Assembly (NCBI RefSeq): GCF_000292915.1
Contig: NC_018514.1
Span: 2,728,001 to 2,792,000 of the forward strand
Direction of reading: 5' to 3'
Origin: Burkholderia cepacia GG4
Lineage (GTDB): Bacteria; Pseudomonadota; Gammaproteobacteria; Burkholderiales; Burkholderiaceae
DNA: 64,000 bases
A program made the position numbers and the translations under genes. The notes beneath the pieces are model-generated. The model made no database searches and was not told where the DNA came from. It saw nothing but the letters and a program-made list of their open reading frames with translations. This document shows, in pieces, positions 1 through 8,910 of the stretch (positions are counted from its first letter, which is position 1; each line of letters starts with the position of its first letter).

Positions 1-225
1 ATCGTCGCGCCGGACGGCTCGGTATCGGCGGCGATCGTATCGGCCGGCGGCTTCCTCGGCGTGGCCGCGCATGACGTCGCGGTGCCGATCGCGTCGCTCG
101 ACGTGCGCAACGGCAACATCTATCTGCCGGGCGCGACGAAGGATGCGCTGAAGGCGACGCCGGCGTTCCAGTATGCGAAGGTGCCGTCGCCGCCGAAGCC
201 GAAGAAGGTCGACGACAAGCACTGA
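1..225 (+). CDS. PRC-barrel domain protein, 3' end only
   Basis: The frame is open from the first base and stops with TGA at 223-225, giving 74 C-terminal residues; the start lies outside the window. The visible part has the beta-strand pattern of a PRC-barrel (GGFLGVAAHDVAVP, then IASLDVRNGNIYLPG) and ends in a Pro/Lys tail (PPKPKKVDDKH). PRC-barrel proteins of this type in Burkholderia are usually small secreted or cytoplasmic proteins of unknown role. No substrate or partner can be read from the fragment. Family assignment is by remembered resemblance. Confidence 0.6.
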   Translation: MVAPDGSVSAAIVSAGGFLGVAAHDVAVPIASLDVRNGNIYLPGATKDALKATPAFQYAKVPSPPKPKKVDDKH

Positions 226-494
226 TGCATGCGGCCCGGCGCGCGATGTGCCGGGCCCGGCCGACCGCGCGCATGTCGCGCCGTGCGTCGATTCAACGCG
301 GCCGCACGCTGCTTCTACGTAATTCTACGTAGCCGCGCATACGTAGTTGTGCGCTTGTAAGCCTCCCCCGTCGCGCGGAATACTACAGCCCACTGCCGTG
401 GCCTTCACGAGACCGCGGCACGACGCATCGACGTCACGCGGGTCCGGCGCTTCGCCGGATCCACTCAAAATCACATTGGAGACCAGGAGACGCC
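226..494 (+). promoter_or_regulatory. Upstream region of cstA with three TACGTA motifs
   Basis: This gene-free stretch precedes cstA. TACGTA occurs at 316-321, 326-331 and 340-345; the first two sit in a direct TTCTACGTA repeat with a 10-bp period, placing them on the same DNA face. An AGGAG ribosome binding site lies just before the cstA ATG. No terminator with a T-run is visible for the upstream gene. The motif may be an operator, but the factor is unknown. Confidence 0.35.
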
Positions 495-2573
495 ATGAAT
501 CGGGCTTCCAGTACCCTGCTCTGGATCGCGGTCGCGCTGCTAGGCGCGTTCTCGTTCGGAACGATCGCACTTGCGCACGGCGAACGCGTCAGCGCGCTCT
601 GGATCGTGATCGCCGCAGTCTGCGTGTATCTGATCGCATATCGCTTCTACAGCCGTTTCATCGCCAGCAAGGTCATGCAGCTCGACGGGCTGCGGATGAC
701 GCCGGCAGTCAAGTTCAACGACGGCCTCGACTACGTACCGACCAACAAGTACGTGCTGTTCGGCCATCACTTCGCCGCGATCGCCGGCGCCGGGCCGCTC
801 GTCGGGCCGGTGCTCGCCGCGCAGATGGGCTACACGCCCGGCATGCTGTGGATCCTGGCCGGCGTCGTGTTCGCCGGCGCGGTGCAGGACTTCATCGTGC
901 TGTTCATCTCGACGCGCCGCGACGGCCGCTCGCTCGGCGACCTCGTCAAGATGGAGCTCGGCACGGTGCCCGGTGTGATCGCGCTGTTCGGCGCGTTCCT
1001 GATCATGGTGATCATCCTCGCGGTGCTCGCGCTGATCGTCGTGAAGGCGCTGACCAATTCGCCGTGGGGCACGTTCACCGTCGCCGCGACGATTCCGATC
1101 GCGCTGTTCATGGGTGTCTACACGCGCTACATCCGCCCGGGCCGCATCGGCGAAGTGTCGATCATCGGCTTCGTGCTGCTGATGGCGTCGATCGCGTTCG
1201 GCCAGACCGTGCACGATTCGCAGACGCTCGCCGCCTGGTTCACGTTCAACGGCACGCAGCTCACGTGGATCCTGATCGGCTACGGCTTCGTCGCATCGGT
1301 GCTGCCGGTGTGGCTGCTGCTCGCGCCGCGCGACTACCTGTCGACGTTCCTGAAGATCGGCACGATCCTCGGCCTCGCGATCGGCATCCTGGTCGTCGCG
1401 CCGGAACTGAAGATGCCCGCGCTGACGAAGTTCGTTGACGGCACCGGCCCGGTGTGGTCAGGCAACCTGTTCCCGTTCCTGTTCATCACGATCGCGTGCG
1501 GCGCGGTGTCGGGCTTCCACGCGCTGATCTCGTCGGGTACGACGCCGAAGCTGATCGACAACGAAACCAACGCGCGCTTCATCGGTTACGGCGCGATGCT
1601 GATGGAATCGTTCGTCGCGATCATGGCGCTGGTCGCCGCGTGCGTGATCGAGCCGGGCATCTACTTCGCGATGAACGCACCGGCCGCCGTACTCGGCTCG
1701 ACGCCGGAAGCCGTCGCGAACACGGTTACGCAATGGGGCTTCGTGCTGACGCCTGACATGCTGACGCAGACCGCGAAGGCCGTCGGCGAAACGACGATCA
1801 TCGCGCGCGCGGGCGGCGCGCCGACGCTGGCCGTCGGCATGGCGCACATCCTGCACCAGGTGATCGGCGGCGAAGCGATGATGGCGTTCTGGTATCACTT
1901 CGCGATCCTGTTCGAGGCGCTGTTCATCCTGACGGCCGTCGACGCCGGCACGCGCGCGGGCCGCTTCATGCTGCAGGACCTGCTCGGTACGTTCCACCCG
2001 GCGCTCAAGCGCACCGAGTCGCTGCCGGCGAACCTGGTCGCCACCGGGCTGTGCGTGGCCGCGTGGGGCTACTTCCTGTATCAGGGCGTGGTCGACCCGC
2101 TCGGCGGCATCAACACGCTGTGGCCGCTGTTCGGCATCTCGAACCAGATGCTGGCCGCGATCGCGCTGGTGCTCGGCACCGTCGTGCTGTTCAAGATGAA
2201 GCGTGAGCGCTACGCGTGGGTGACGCTCGTGCCGACCGCATGGCTGCTGATCTGCACGCTGACGGCCGGCTGGCAGAAGATCTTCGATTCGAACCCGAAG
2301 GTCAGCTTCCTCGCGCACGCCGCGAAGCTGCAGGCCGCGGTGGACGAAGGCAAGGTGCTCGCACCGGCGAAGTCGATCGCGCAGATGCAGCGGATCATCT
2401 TCAACGACTACATCGATGCGGCGCTGGCCGGCCTGTTCATCTTTGTCGTCGTGGCCATCGCGGTGTACGGCCTGCTCGCCGTGCTGCGCGCGCGTCGCGA
2501 GTCGACGCCGACCGTGCGCGAGACGCCGTACGAGCCGATGCCGGCCGCGCAGGCGCTCGGCAGCGGACGCTAA
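495..2573 (+). CDS. cstA: CstA-family pyruvate/peptide transporter
   Basis: A 692-residue inner-membrane protein with many hydrophobic helices, matching the usual length of CstA (about 690-720). Recognisable family segments are GHHFAAIAGAGPLVGPVLAAQ near residues 90-110, the long N-terminal CstA core, and the C-terminal helices (GINTLWPLFGISNQMLAAIAL). CstA/BtsT proteins import pyruvate and possibly peptides, and in enterobacteria are induced by carbon limitation. The start is chosen from the AGGAG site seven bases before ATG. The small ybdD gene follows after 12 bases, the standard pairing for this family. TACGTA motifs upstream may be regulatory. Confidence 0.93.
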   Translation: MNRASSTLLWIAVALLGAFSFGTIALAHGERVSALWIVIAAVCVYLIAYRFYSRFIASKVMQLDGLRMTPAVKFNDGLDYVPTNKYVLFGHHFAAIAGAGPLVGPVLAAQMGYTPGMLWILAGVVFAGAVQDFIVLFISTRRDGRSLGDLVKMELGTVPGVIALFGAFLIMVIILAVLALIVVKALTNSPWGTFTVAATIPIALFMGVYTRYIRPGRIGEVSIIGFVLLMASIAFGQTVHDSQTLAAWFTFNGTQLTWILIGYGFVASVLPVWLLLAPRDYLSTFLKIGTILGLAIGILVVAPELKMPALTKFVDGTGPVWSGNLFPFLFITIACGAVSGFHALISSGTTPKLIDNETNARFIGYGAMLMESFVAIMALVAACVIEPGIYFAMNAPAAVLGSTPEAVANTVTQWGFVLTPDMLTQTAKAVGETTIIARAGGAPTLAVGMAHILHQVIGGEAMMAFWYHFAILFEALFILTAVDAGTRAGRFMLQDLLGTFHPALKRTESLPANLVATGLCVAAWGYFLYQGVVDPLGGINTLWPLFGISNQMLAAIALVLGTVVLFKMKRERYAWVTLVPTAWLLICTLTAGWQKIFDSNPKVSFLAHAAKLQAAVDEGKVLAPAKSIAQMQRIIFNDYIDAALAGLFIFVVVAIAVYGLLAVLRARRESTPTVRETPYEPMPAAQALGSGR

Positions 2574-2585
2574 CGGGAGGCCGCG

Positions 2586-2792
2586 ATGTTCAGCGATCTT
2601 GGCAGCGACCTGCGCAGCGCGGGGCGTTACCTCGGGCAGGCGTTGCGGCTGATGGTCGGCCTGCCCGACTACGACACCTACGTAGCGCACATGCGCGAGA
2701 CTCATCCGGACCGCGAGCCGATGACGTACGAGGCATTCTTCCGCGAGCGTCAGAATGCGCGATACGGATCGGGGGCCGGGAAGTGTTGCTGA
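2586..2792 (+). CDS. ybdD: YbdD/YjiX family small protein
   Basis: A 68-residue protein with the typical YbdD core: an N-terminal helix ([28 protein letters not shown]) and the [22 protein letters not shown] stretch. YbdD-type proteins are encoded directly after cstA or btsT and are needed for activity of that transporter in Escherichia coli. The gene starts 12 bases after cstA with GGGAGG before ATG, so the two are almost certainly co-transcribed. It ends in two cysteines (GKCC). A strong terminator follows at 2842-2873. Confidence 0.92.
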   Translation: MFSDLGSDLRSAGRYLGQALRLMVGLPDYDTYVAHMRETHPDREPMTYEAFFRERQNARYGSGAGKCC

Positions 2793-2841
2793 ACCGGAGC
2801 GGTGAAGCCGTCCGGTAAGGCGGTCCGGGGACGGACCAGGA

Positions 2842-2873
2842 AGCGCCGCGAAGGATTTCGCGGCGCTTTTTCT
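2842..2873 (+). terminator. Rho-independent terminator of cstA-ybdD
   Basis: Perfect 11-bp stem AGCGCCGCGAA / TTCGCGGCGCT with a four-base loop, followed by TTTTTCTTT. It lies 50 bases after the ybdD stop and closes the cstA-ybdD unit. Confidence 0.9.
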
Positions 2874-3015
2874 TTGGCGGGGCGGGCGGCGCGCGCGGGC
2901 GTGGCGTGGCCCGGCCGTCGCCGCGGCGTTTGACCGGCTTCAGCGCGGCTTAATTCACACCCCGGTATCATAGGGCTCTGCTTTTTTCCGATGAATCCGC
3001 GCAGGAGAACCGGTC

Positions 3016-3636
3016 GTGCATGTCGGTGAGCGTTTCAACAGCATTTCCCATCTCGTCGGCGCGGTACTGTCGGTGGCAGGGCTGGTCGCGCTGGTGACGA
3101 TCGGCGCGCTCGACCGCGATCCTTACAAGATCGTGAGCTTCAGCGTGTACGGTGCGATGCTGATCCTGCTCTACGGGATCTCGACGGCGTATCACAGCGT
3201 GCGCAACCCGCGGCTCAAGGCGATCCTGCAGAAGTGCGACCATTCGGCCATTTATCTGCTGATTGCGGGCAGCTACACGCCGTTCACGCTCGTCACGCTG
3301 CGCGGCCCGTGGGGCTGGTCGCTGTTCGGCGTGAGCTGGGGGCTCGCCGCCTTCGGGATCGCGCAGGAACTCACGCTCGGACGACGCACGCGGATCGTAT
3401 CGATGGTGCTGTACGTGCTGATGGGCTGGCTCGCGCTCGTCGCGATCCGCCCGCTGATCCATGCGTTGCCGCCGGTGGGTACCGCGTGGCTTCTGGCCGG
3501 CGGCATCATCTACAGTGTCGGGATCTACTTCTTCATCAACGACGAGCGCATCCGCCACGGGCACGGTATCTGGCACCTTTTCGTGCTGGCCGGCAGCCTG
3601 TGCCAGTTCGTCAGTGTCGCGATGTATGTCGCGTGA
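3016..3636 (+). CDS. Hemolysin III / TrhA family membrane protein
   Basis: A 206-residue protein with seven predicted membrane helices. It has the family hallmarks ERFNSISHLVGAVLS near the N-terminus, the STAYHS motif, HSAIYLLIAGSYTPF, and a C-terminal GHGIWHLFVLAGS. The conserved Ser and His residues belong to the PAQR/CREST zinc-dependent hydrolase-like fold. Bacterial members are named after hemolysin III, but some (TrhA) act on membrane energetics or lipids rather than lysing cells. The start is GTG with AGGAG eight bases upstream. It stands alone between the cstA terminator and a convergent gene. Confidence 0.85.
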   Translation: MHVGERFNSISHLVGAVLSVAGLVALVTIGALDRDPYKIVSFSVYGAMLILLYGISTAYHSVRNPRLKAILQKCDHSAIYLLIAGSYTPFTLVTLRGPWGWSLFGVSWGLAAFGIAQELTLGRRTRIVSMVLYVLMGWLALVAIRPLIHALPPVGTAWLLAGGIIYSVGIYFFINDERIRHGHGIWHLFVLAGSLCQFVSVAMYVA

Positions 3637-3726
3637 GCGACGCGGGGCGACGGCGTATGTGCAGTCGCATGCGGCGGCCGCGCCAGCGGGAGCAGGCGCG
3701 CCGCGCGTTCTTCGTGGCCGTCGGCA

Positions 3727-4158
3727 TCAGGTGCGACCGGCCGCCGGCGCGACGTTCCGCAGCGCATTGAACCCGACCCACCCCCAGTAGACGCGATGAT
3801 GCGCGATCAGCCCGTCGCGCAGATCCATCACCTCGACGAGATCGACCTGGTCGCCTTCCGGCGTTTCACGCGGATATTCCCAGGTGAGTTGCCGCCCGTT
3901 CGAGAAGCACAGCCCCGTGCGGTACCAGCGTCCGAGCTTGTTGCCCGGATTGCGCAGGCCGGCCGCGAAGAATTCGCCGATCGCGGCCTTGCCGTGCAGC
4001 ACGCCCGAACCGTGCTCGGGCAGCGTGACGACGATCAGCGGCGTTTCGAGTATCGCGTCGTCCGCGTACAGCGCCATCAGGCCGTCGAGGTCGCGGGCGA
4101 CGACGGCGGCGTGCCAGTCTTGATGGATGCGGCGTGCATCGGTGTCGGTGTGCGTCAT
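3727..4158 (-). CDS. NTF2-like / SnoaL-like polyketide-cyclase family protein
   Basis: A 143-residue protein with the NTF2-like cone pattern: an N-terminal helix (IHQDWHAAVVARDLDGLMALYADDAILETP), a central G-x-x-A-I-G-E-F-F segment, and terminal beta strands (DLVEVMDLRDGLIAHHRVYWGWVG). Proteins of this fold include small isomerases, dehydratases and binding proteins, so the fold alone does not give a substrate. It is convergent with the hemolysin III gene. No membrane segment or signal peptide is visible. Confidence 0.75.
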   Translation of the reverse strand: MTHTDTDARRIHQDWHAAVVARDLDGLMALYADDAILETPLIVVTLPEHGSGVLHGKAAIGEFFAAGLRNPGNKLGRWYRTGLCFSNGRQLTWEYPRETPEGDQVDLVEVMDLRDGLIAHHRVYWGWVGFNALRNVAPAAGRT

Positions 4159-4276
4159 GGCGGGTTCCGGTGAGCGTGGATCACGGAACCACTGTATCGA
4201 TGCAACGCCGCCGGACGTTTCAGCGCAGGCCGAAACGTGGATGTCGCGTGTGTCGAAGGCGACCTCGCGGCGGCGG

Positions 4277-4630
4277 TCAGCCCGCCAGCGCGTCGAGATT
4301 CAGTTCATACGACTTGCCGATCCACGCCGCGCTGTCGCGATGATCGCGCAGTTCGTCGTCCGTGTTCGGATGCAGGAAGATGTCGAGCGCGCCGTGATTC
4401 AGCACGAGCCACGGCACGAGGGTGTCGAACCGCGTGGCGTCGAACGCGATCTGGTACGACCAGGCCGGATGCGGGCCGACGAGGCGTTCGTGAAAGCGGC
4501 CGAGTTCGATGATCGCGCCGAACCGTTCTTCGACGACGAGGCGAAACGCCCAGGCCGTGTCGCGGCTCGCGGCATCGAAGTAGACGTGGGCATGCCAACT
4601 GTGGATGGCGGTAGTGTCGATGGCAGCCAT
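4277..4630 (-). CDS. DOPA 4,5-dioxygenase family protein
   Basis: A 117-residue protein starting at the internal ATG that gives MAAIDTTAIHSWHAHVYFDA; the longer frame upstream lacks family-like sequence. The HAHVYF and HPAWSYQIAF histidine motifs and the NHGALDIFLHPNT segment are typical of the small DOPA-dioxygenase family (PF08883), normally 105-120 residues. Characterised fungal and plant relatives cleave catechol rings such as DOPA using iron bound by histidines. The bacterial substrate is not known. It lies 118 bases from the NTF2-like gene on the same strand and may be co-transcribed with it. Confidence 0.8.
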   Translation of the reverse strand: MAAIDTTAIHSWHAHVYFDAASRDTAWAFRLVVEERFGAIIELGRFHERLVGPHPAWSYQIAFDATRFDTLVPWLVLNHGALDIFLHPNTDDELRDHRDSAAWIGKSYELNLDALAG

Positions 4631-5128
4631 GGCGGGACTCGCGAAGAGAAGGAAGCGGAATGCGGGACGGCCGTGACATACGGCGCGATGCGCAATTATC
4701 GCGCGTCCCCGTCGGACACGTCTTGTCGCAGAGCAGTAATTCGGCGTGGACGACTGCCGCGCGTCAGACCAACAAGCTCGCTCGATGAAGCATTTCTCGC
4801 GCAGGCCAGCATGCAAGGCGTTACGCCGAAAGCCGCGCCGGCACGTGCTGCGGCACGCAATCGCGCCGGCAATACGTCATTTCAAAAACTGAAAAAACGA
4901 TTCACGGGCCGCTTCGAATCGTCTGCGAAAACGCGATCAGGTAATTGAATGAAATAAAGAAATTCCGGTTTGGCGGGATTGGCGAATCAAGCGGATCGCA
5001 GCCCGGATTTCGGTACCGAAAATATCAATTGCGGATTCGGCTATTCAAGCGCGCTGCCGCGCGACATACGATGGTTTCACCGCATCGACGCCGGAGATCG
5101 ATGCGGAAACAACCATCTGGAGGCCATG
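4631..5128. other. Gene-free region between two divergent genes
   Basis: About 500 bases separate the minus-strand dioxygenase-like gene from the plus-strand DUF4148 gene. The part from about 4870 to 5050 is less GC-rich than its surroundings (A-rich runs such as tcaaaaactgaaaaaacg), suiting a promoter region. No convincing small gene, RNA or repeat was seen. Confidence 0.4.
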
Positions 5129-5506
5129 ATGCGATCCCTCGTTTCCCTTGCTGTCCTGTCCGGCGCGCTGGTCGCGCTGCCCGCCGCCAGCTTCGCGCAA
5201 TCCGTCAATACCGAGTGGCAGCCGAACGCCGCACCGTTGAACTGGTCGGCGGCGCGCGCCGAAACCGACGTGCAGCTGATGCAGATGACGCGCGCCGGTT
5301 TTCGTGCGACGACGGCCGGCAACCAGAACTATCCGCTCGCGATGCAGCGTGCGCTCGAACGCGTGAGGAACCCGGTGCCTGACCGGTCGCGCGAGGAAAA
5401 GGCCGCGATGGAAGCACACGCGGCCAGTGACGCGCAGAGCGGCCATCCGGTGAAGGCGTTCTTCGTGAAGACGGCGTACTACCTGAAGGGCGAGAACACG
5501 TTCTGA
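5129..5506 (+). CDS. DUF4148 domain secreted protein
   Basis: A 125-residue protein with a clear signal peptide (MRSLVSLAVLSGALVALPAASFAQ, cut after AQ). The mature part has the DUF4148 pattern seen in many Burkholderia exported proteins, with a helix carrying evenly spaced charged residues and a TAGNQNYPLAMQRA stretch. Two adjacent ATG codons are possible; the second is chosen because GGAGG lies five bases before it. Function is unknown; members are probably periplasmic. A second, shorter DUF4148 gene is at 38777-39028. Confidence 0.8.
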   Translation: MRSLVSLAVLSGALVALPAASFAQSVNTEWQPNAAPLNWSAARAETDVQLMQMTRAGFRATTAGNQNYPLAMQRALERVRNPVPDRSREEKAAMEAHAASDAQSGHPVKAFFVKTAYYLKGENTF

Positions 5507-5520
5507 TGCGGGAGACGAGC

Positions 5521-5730
5521 ATGGCATGCCCCAACCGATTCCCCGACGCGTTGCGTGCGTCGGCGATACGCCGGCTACCGGATGCGTGCGTGCCGCGGCG
5601 GGCCGCGGTGTACGGCGCGCGGCGCCGTGCGAAGGACCTGCGCGTCGCGCGCCGCGGCGCGGTCGCGTGCCGCACGGTGTGGCCGGCGTTCGACGCGGAC
5701 GATGTTTCCGCAAGCGAGTGCGAATCATGA
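5521..5730 (+). CDS. Small Arg-rich hypothetical protein, translationally coupled
   Basis: A 69-residue frame starting at ATG 5521 with GGGAG seven bases upstream, 14 bases after the DUF4148 stop. Its TGA overlaps the next gene's ATG in an ATGA arrangement at 5727-5730, the usual sign of translational coupling and the best support that it is real. The product is basic and alanine-rich with three cysteines, no signal peptide and no membrane helix. I do not recognise it. It could be a leader frame rather than a stable protein. Confidence 0.45.
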   Translation: MACPNRFPDALRASAIRRLPDACVPRRAAVYGARRRAKDLRVARRGAVACRTVWPAFDADDVSASECES

Positions 5731-6206
5731 AGGCCGTCCGAAAAAGCCGTCGCCACCCGCCGCTCACGCGTGAGTGGCTGCTGCCGCTGCCGCCCGCGCA
5801 TGTGCGCGACATCTCGCTGAAGTGCCACATGGCGCTCGTCGCGCTGCGCGGCGAGCATGGCAGCGAAGCGTTGCTGATGCGGCTGCGCACGAGCGTCTAT
5901 CTGGTGTTCCTCGCGCTCGACGATGCGGTGTGCGCCGATGCGAGCGCCGACCTGTGCATTGCCGCGGAGCGCGTGCTCGACGCGAGCGTGGCGCGCGCCG
6001 CGCAAAGCGGCGCATGGACGCTGCACGACGACGAATGCGCGGTGCTCGAACACGTGCTCGCCGCGCACGACACCTGCGTCGCGACGCTCACGCGGCACCG
6101 GCTCGCCGAGCTGTGGCGTCATGTCTGCACGTTCGCGTCCGCCGCGCAGCCGGAGCTGGTCGCGCAGGCGGTGGCGAAGATGCGCAAGCCGGCCGTTCTG
6201 CATTGA
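5727..6206 (+). CDS. Hypothetical all-alpha protein
   Basis: A 159-residue protein beginning MKAVRKSRRHPPLTREWLLP. It looks fully helical, with segments such as DISLKCHMALVALRGEHGSEALLMRLRTSVYLVFLALDD and a later HDTCVATLTRHRLAELWRHV. A basic N-terminus precedes the helical core. There is no signal peptide or clear membrane segment. The ATG overlaps the stop of the preceding small gene. Related frames occur in Burkholderia as far as I recall, but I cannot name a family. The role is unknown. Confidence 0.65.
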   Translation: MKAVRKSRRHPPLTREWLLPLPPAHVRDISLKCHMALVALRGEHGSEALLMRLRTSVYLVFLALDDAVCADASADLCIAAERVLDASVARAAQSGAWTLHDDECAVLEHVLAAHDTCVATLTRHRLAELWRHVCTFASAAQPELVAQAVAKMRKPAVLH

Positions 6207-6386
6207 GCGGCTGCAACGCGACCGGCCCCGGGCTGTGTTTCATACGTGTCCCATTCCCTGGGGCTGACGCTCGCCGTCTAATGTCGAGACAGGAGCCGGA
6301 CGGGTTCGGTCGATGACGATCCATCCTCGCGTTTGCGACGATCGTGCGTGTCGGCGCGAACGCATTCGTTTCGGTCAGGAGGAGCG

Positions 6387-6647
6387 ATGGCGTTATACAG
6401 GATCGGCGGCTACTTCACGTGCGGAAGCGGCCGCGCATTCAACGAGAACCTGCCGCCGGGCAGTGAAGTGACGATCGCGGGCATCTATCGATGCACCGTA
6501 TGCGGCGACGAGATCGGCATCGCGAAGTCGCAGGCGCTGCCGTCCGACGAAGCGCATCAACATGATCTCGACCCGCCGTCCGACCCGTTGCTCGATCCCG
6601 GTCCGACCGCATGGCAGCTGATCGCCGCGGCGCAGTCGCGAAACTAG
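6387..6647 (+). CDS. Small protein with a zinc-knuckle-like CxxC
   Basis: An 86-residue protein starting at ATG 6387, which has a strong AGGAGG site upstream; an earlier in-frame start has none. It contains FTCGSG near residue 10 and CTVCGDEIG near residue 35; the second is a CxxC knuckle that could bind zinc together with the HQH further on. The C-terminus is proline- and aspartate-rich. There is no signal peptide. It may be a small metal-binding protein. No family name can be given with confidence. Confidence 0.65.
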   Translation: MALYRIGGYFTCGSGRAFNENLPPGSEVTIAGIYRCTVCGDEIGIAKSQALPSDEAHQHDLDPPSDPLLDPGPTAWQLIAAAQSRN

Positions 6648-6707
6648 GCAGCCGGCGTTCTCATTCGCATGCGTGCCCGGATGCGCAGCGGGCTATCTGG
6701 CGTCCGA

Positions 6708-6744
6708 CAAAACAAAAGCGCCACGGAGCGAACTCCGTGACGCT
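6708..6744 (-). terminator. Rho-independent terminator of ispH-hpnH
   Basis: On the minus strand a 12-bp stem (AGCGTCACGGAG / CTCCGTGGCGCT, one mismatch) with a TTCG loop is followed by TTTGTTTTGT. It lies about 50 bases past the hpnH stop. Confidence 0.9.
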
Positions 6745-6795
6745 TTCTTGAGGCCCGCCGGTGCGGAGGGCAACCCTCCGCATGGCGCAACGCGC

Positions 6796-7956
6796 TTAAG
6801 CCGCCGTTGCCGGCTTCGCCGGCTTCTGCAGCTTGCCCTTGCCGGCGCGCTGGATTTCCTCGAGCTTGATCTCGACGTGGCGCGAGAACACGTACTCCGC
6901 CGGGCGCTGCTTCGCGATCGAGATGTCCGGTGCGAACGGGCCGTCGGTCTTGATGCCCTTCTTGCTCACGCGCAGCGCCTTCAGCGGATGCGAGATCGTG
7001 TCCATCACGGCGGTGGCTTCGAAGCCGCAGTGGACCATGCAGTCCGCGCACTTCTCGTAGTTGCCGACGCCGTAGTTGTCCCAGTTCGTGTCTTCCATCA
7101 GCTCCTTGAAGGTCTTCACGTAACCTTCGCCGACCAGATAGCACGGCTTCTGCCAGCCGAACACCGTACGCGCCGGGTTGCCCCACGGCGTGCACTTGTA
7201 CGTCTGGTTGCCGGCCAGGAAGTCGAGGAACAGCGACGACTGGCTGAACGACCAGCGCTTGCCGCCTTCGCCGCGCTTCAGGATCTCGCGGAACAGGTTC
7301 TTCGTCTTGTCGCGGTTCAGGAAGTGCTGCTGGTCCGGTGCGCGCTCGTACGCGTAGCCCGGCGACACGGTGATGCCGTCGACGCCGATCGGCCCCAGCG
7401 TGTCGAAGAACTTCGCGACGCGCTCGGGGATCGCGTCGTTGAACAGCGTGCAGTTGATGTTCACGCGGAAGCCGCGGCGCTTCGCTTCCTTGATGGCCGC
7501 GACCGCCTTGTCGTACACGCCTTCCTGCGACACGGAATGATCGTGCATGTCCTTGTCGCCGTCGAGGTGGACCGACCAGACGAAGTACGGATTCGGCTCG
7601 TAGTCGTCCATCTTCTTTTCCATCAGGAGCGCGTTCGTGCACAGGTACACGAATTTCTTGCGCTTCATGATGCCCTTGACGATCTCCGGCATCTCCTTGT
7701 GGAGCAGCGGCTCGCCGCCGGCGATCGACACGATGGGCGCGCCGCACTCGTCGACGGACTGCAGGCATTCCTCGACGGACAGGCGCTGGTTCAGGATCGG
7801 GTCCGGATAGTCGATCTTGCCGCAGCCGTTACAGGCGAGGTTGCAGCGGAACAGCGGCTCGAGCATTAGCGCGAGCGGATAGCGTTTGTTGCCGGACAGG
7901 TGTTGGCGCATGATGTATGCGCCGACGCGGACTTGCTGGAGCAGCGGAATAGACAA
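6796..7956 (-). CDS. hpnH: Adenosyl-hopene transferase HpnH (radical SAM)
   Basis: A 386-residue radical SAM protein. The iron-sulfur CX3CX2C motif is at residues 38-45 (CNLACNGC), the SAM-binding GGEP segment is near residue 80, and a C-terminal cysteine cluster (CADCMVHCGFE) is typical of the family. HpnH adds the 5'-deoxyadenosyl group to diploptene, the first step of extended (C35) hopanoid synthesis. It lies 12 bases after ispH on the same strand, so the two form an operon. A purine-rich AGGAGGA site lies just upstream of the start. Confidence 0.95.
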   Translation of the reverse strand: MSIPLLQQVRVGAYIMRQHLSGNKRYPLALMLEPLFRCNLACNGCGKIDYPDPILNQRLSVEECLQSVDECGAPIVSIAGGEPLLHKEMPEIVKGIMKRKKFVYLCTNALLMEKKMDDYEPNPYFVWSVHLDGDKDMHDHSVSQEGVYDKAVAAIKEAKRRGFRVNINCTLFNDAIPERVAKFFDTLGPIGVDGITVSPGYAYERAPDQQHFLNRDKTKNLFREILKRGEGGKRWSFSQSSLFLDFLAGNQTYKCTPWGNPARTVFGWQKPCYLVGEGYVKTFKELMEDTNWDNYGVGNYEKCADCMVHCGFEATAVMDTISHPLKALRVSKKGIKTDGPFAPDISIAKQRPAEYVFSRHVEIKLEEIQRAGKGKLQKPAKPATAA

Positions 7957-7968
7957 GAGTTGTCCTCC

Positions 7969-8910
7969 TTAAACTTCGCGGGCGACAGCTTGCGTAAGCT
8001 TCGCCGGCAACTTGAATTCGACTTTTTCCTCACGGCCCGCCATCGTCGTGACATCGACGGGCCCCAGCGCGCGTAGCGCGCCAATTACATCCTCAACCAT
8101 TTCCTCGGGCGCCGACGCGCCGGCGGTCAGGCCGACCGTCTGCACGCCCGCGAACCATTCGGCCTTCACTTCCGAGCCGTCGGCGACGAGATAGCTCGGC
8201 ACGCCGCTTTCGGTGCCGATCTCGCGCAGGCGGTTCGAGTTCGAGCTGTTCGTCGCACCGACGACCAGCAGCACGTCGACCTGACTGCTCAGTTCGCGCA
8301 CGGCGGCCTGGCGGTTCTGCGTCGCGTAGCAGATGTCGCGCGTGTCCGGGCCGACGATGTCGGTGAACCGGCGCTGCAGCGCTTCGATGATGCCGCGCGT
8401 GTCGTCGACCGACAGCGTTGTTTGCGTGACGTACGCGACCGGCGTATCGACCGGCAGCGTCAGCGTATCGACTTCGGCCTCGCTCTGCACGAGGACCACC
8501 TCGGCCGGAATCTGGCCGATCGTGCCCTCGACTTCCGGATGGCCCGCATGGCCGATCAGGATCAGCCGGCGGCCCGCCGCGACGTACTGGCGGCCCTGCA
8601 CGTGCACTTTCGTGACGAGCGGGCAGGTTGCGTCCAGCACGTCGAGCCCGCGCGTTTCCGCGTCGCGTTCGACCGTCTGGGCGACACCGTGGGCGCTGAA
8701 GATCGCCACGGCGCCGTGCGGCACTTCGTCGAGTTCCTCAACGAATCGCGCCCCTTTATTACGCAGGTTTTCGACGACATGCCGGTTATGAACGATCTCA
8801 TGACGCACATAGACCGGCGCGCCGTGCTGTTGCAGCGCGCGATCGACGATCTCGATCGCACGGACAACCCCCGCACAGAAGCCGCGGGGCTGGGCAAGGA
8901 TGACTCGCAT
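7969..8910 (-). CDS. ispH: 4-hydroxy-3-methylbut-2-enyl diphosphate reductase
   Basis: A 313-residue IspH/LytB. The three iron-sulfur cysteines are in [13 protein letters not shown] (Cys12), [11 protein letters not shown] and [10 protein letters not shown]; the active-site histidines are in [12 protein letters not shown] and [12 protein letters not shown]. It makes isopentenyl and dimethylallyl diphosphate, precursors of squalene and hopanoids. The start at [14 protein letters not shown] matches family N-termini; upstream in-frame codons do not. Its pairing with hpnH suggests this copy serves hopanoid production and that a housekeeping ispH may exist elsewhere (inference). Confidence 0.95.
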   Translation of the reverse strand: MRVILAQPRGFCAGVVRAIEIVDRALQQHGAPVYVRHEIVHNRHVVENLRNKGARFVEELDEVPHGAVAIFSAHGVAQTVERDAETRGLDVLDATCPLVTKVHVQGRQYVAAGRRLILIGHAGHPEVEGTIGQIPAEVVLVQSEAEVDTLTLPVDTPVAYVTQTTLSVDDTRGIIEALQRRFTDIVGPDTRDICYATQNRQAAVRELSSQVDVLLVVGATNSSNSNRLREIGTESGVPSYLVADGSEVKAEWFAGVQTVGLTAGASAPEEMVEDVIGALRALGPVDVTTMAGREEKVEFKLPAKLTQAVAREV

